From Butyrivibrio sp. XPD2002 (GTDB lineage: Bacteria; Bacillota; Clostridia; Lachnospirales; Lachnospiraceae): 64,000 nt of DNA. The number at the start of each line of letters is the position of its first letter. The first letter of the stretch is position 1. The DNA is taken from assembly GCF_000423945.1 (NCBI RefSeq), contig NZ_AUIY01000017.1, positions 82,577 to 146,576 on the forward strand, read 5' to 3'. The notes beneath the pieces are model-generated. The model saw nothing but the letters and a program-made list of their open reading frames with translations, was not told where the DNA came from and searched no databases. This document shows, piece after piece, positions 63,927-64,000 of this stretch. The position numbers and the translations under genes are program-made.

Positions 63927-64000
63927 CCTTTTTTCTTTATAAATCCTCTATTTTTCGGGAGTTCAAAATAAAAAGAGCATTGACCTCCCTTTTGGTATAA

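Noticed and set aside
1..64000. Long reading frames opposite the main genes (for example within gltB, glnN, amt, trpE and proS)
   Set aside because: They are antisense or off-frame to clearly conserved proteins, show no family motifs and mostly lack ribosome binding sites.
1..64000. tRNA, rRNA, prophage or integrative element genes
   Set aside because: None seen: no tRNA-like cloverleaf, integrase, capsid or conjugation genes. The only mobile-type gene is the Rpn nuclease.

Overview
The window reads as a chromosomal segment of an anaerobic Firmicute. The best fit is a Lachnospiraceae member of the Butyrivibrio/Pseudobutyrivibrio type; this is inferred from the gene set and moderately low GC, since no rRNA is present. 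Pointers are a type III glutamine synthetase, T-box leaders on trp and proS, strong GGAGG ribosome binding sites, HD-GYP signalling proteins, and plant-polysaccharide functions (GH53 galactanase, rhamnose genes). Nearly everything is on the minus strand. Only a membrane protein (28.7 kb) and an Rpn-type transposase cluster (32.2-33.8 kb) run on the plus strand. No tRNA, rRNA or CRISPR was found.

Layout by coordinate. 0-10.6 kb: one nitrogen-assimilation cluster transcribed amt-PII fusion > asnB > glnN > gltB > gltD (gltD runs off the left edge). It is headed by a near-consensus promoter and a leader of about 200 nt with two terminator-like hairpins. 10.6-13.8 kb: a membrane-anchored lipase-like hydrolase, a HAD phosphatase and a secreted PPC-type protein. 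13.9-23.5 kb: a four-gene signalling block (canonical HD-GYP, giant hybrid histidine kinase with periplasmic propeller, response regulator, and a membrane HD-GYP-like protein lacking several metal ligands). 23.7-28.7 kb: an aldo/keto reductase, then a zinc-uptake operon with two accessory proteins. 28.7-39.2 kb: a membrane protein, patatin, three paralogous secreted proteins, a transglutaminase/BspA-type protein, and a decaying Rpn transposase locus.

39.4-49.6 kb: a complete tryptophan operon in the unusual order trpD-C-F-B-A-E-G behind a Trp T-box, with two copies of a palindromic repeat inside it. Next comes proS-ttcA behind a Pro-type T-box. Both T-box terminators are followed by look-alike hairpins. 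49.6-55.7 kb: an accessory region of lipoproteins, tiny membrane peptides, a PstS-like binding protein and a MalY-type lyase. Two promoters here share an identically spaced 9-bp direct repeat. 55.8-61.7 kb: acetyltransferases, gene fragments, a frameshifted DUF3267-type peptidase, a GH53 galactanase, a P-loop protein and a rhomboid. 61.7-64 kb: rhaA-rhaD for L-rhamnose catabolism.

The most interesting unexplained signals are: a degenerate two-box element (CAACC or CAGTC, exactly 25 bp, then RCGTAA) repeated about ten times in two intergenic regions; the shared direct-repeat promoters at 50.76 and 53.09 kb with their small-peptide genes; the amt leader; and the hairpin shared by two paralogous surface-protein genes. 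All assignments come from reading the sequence; no database search was run.
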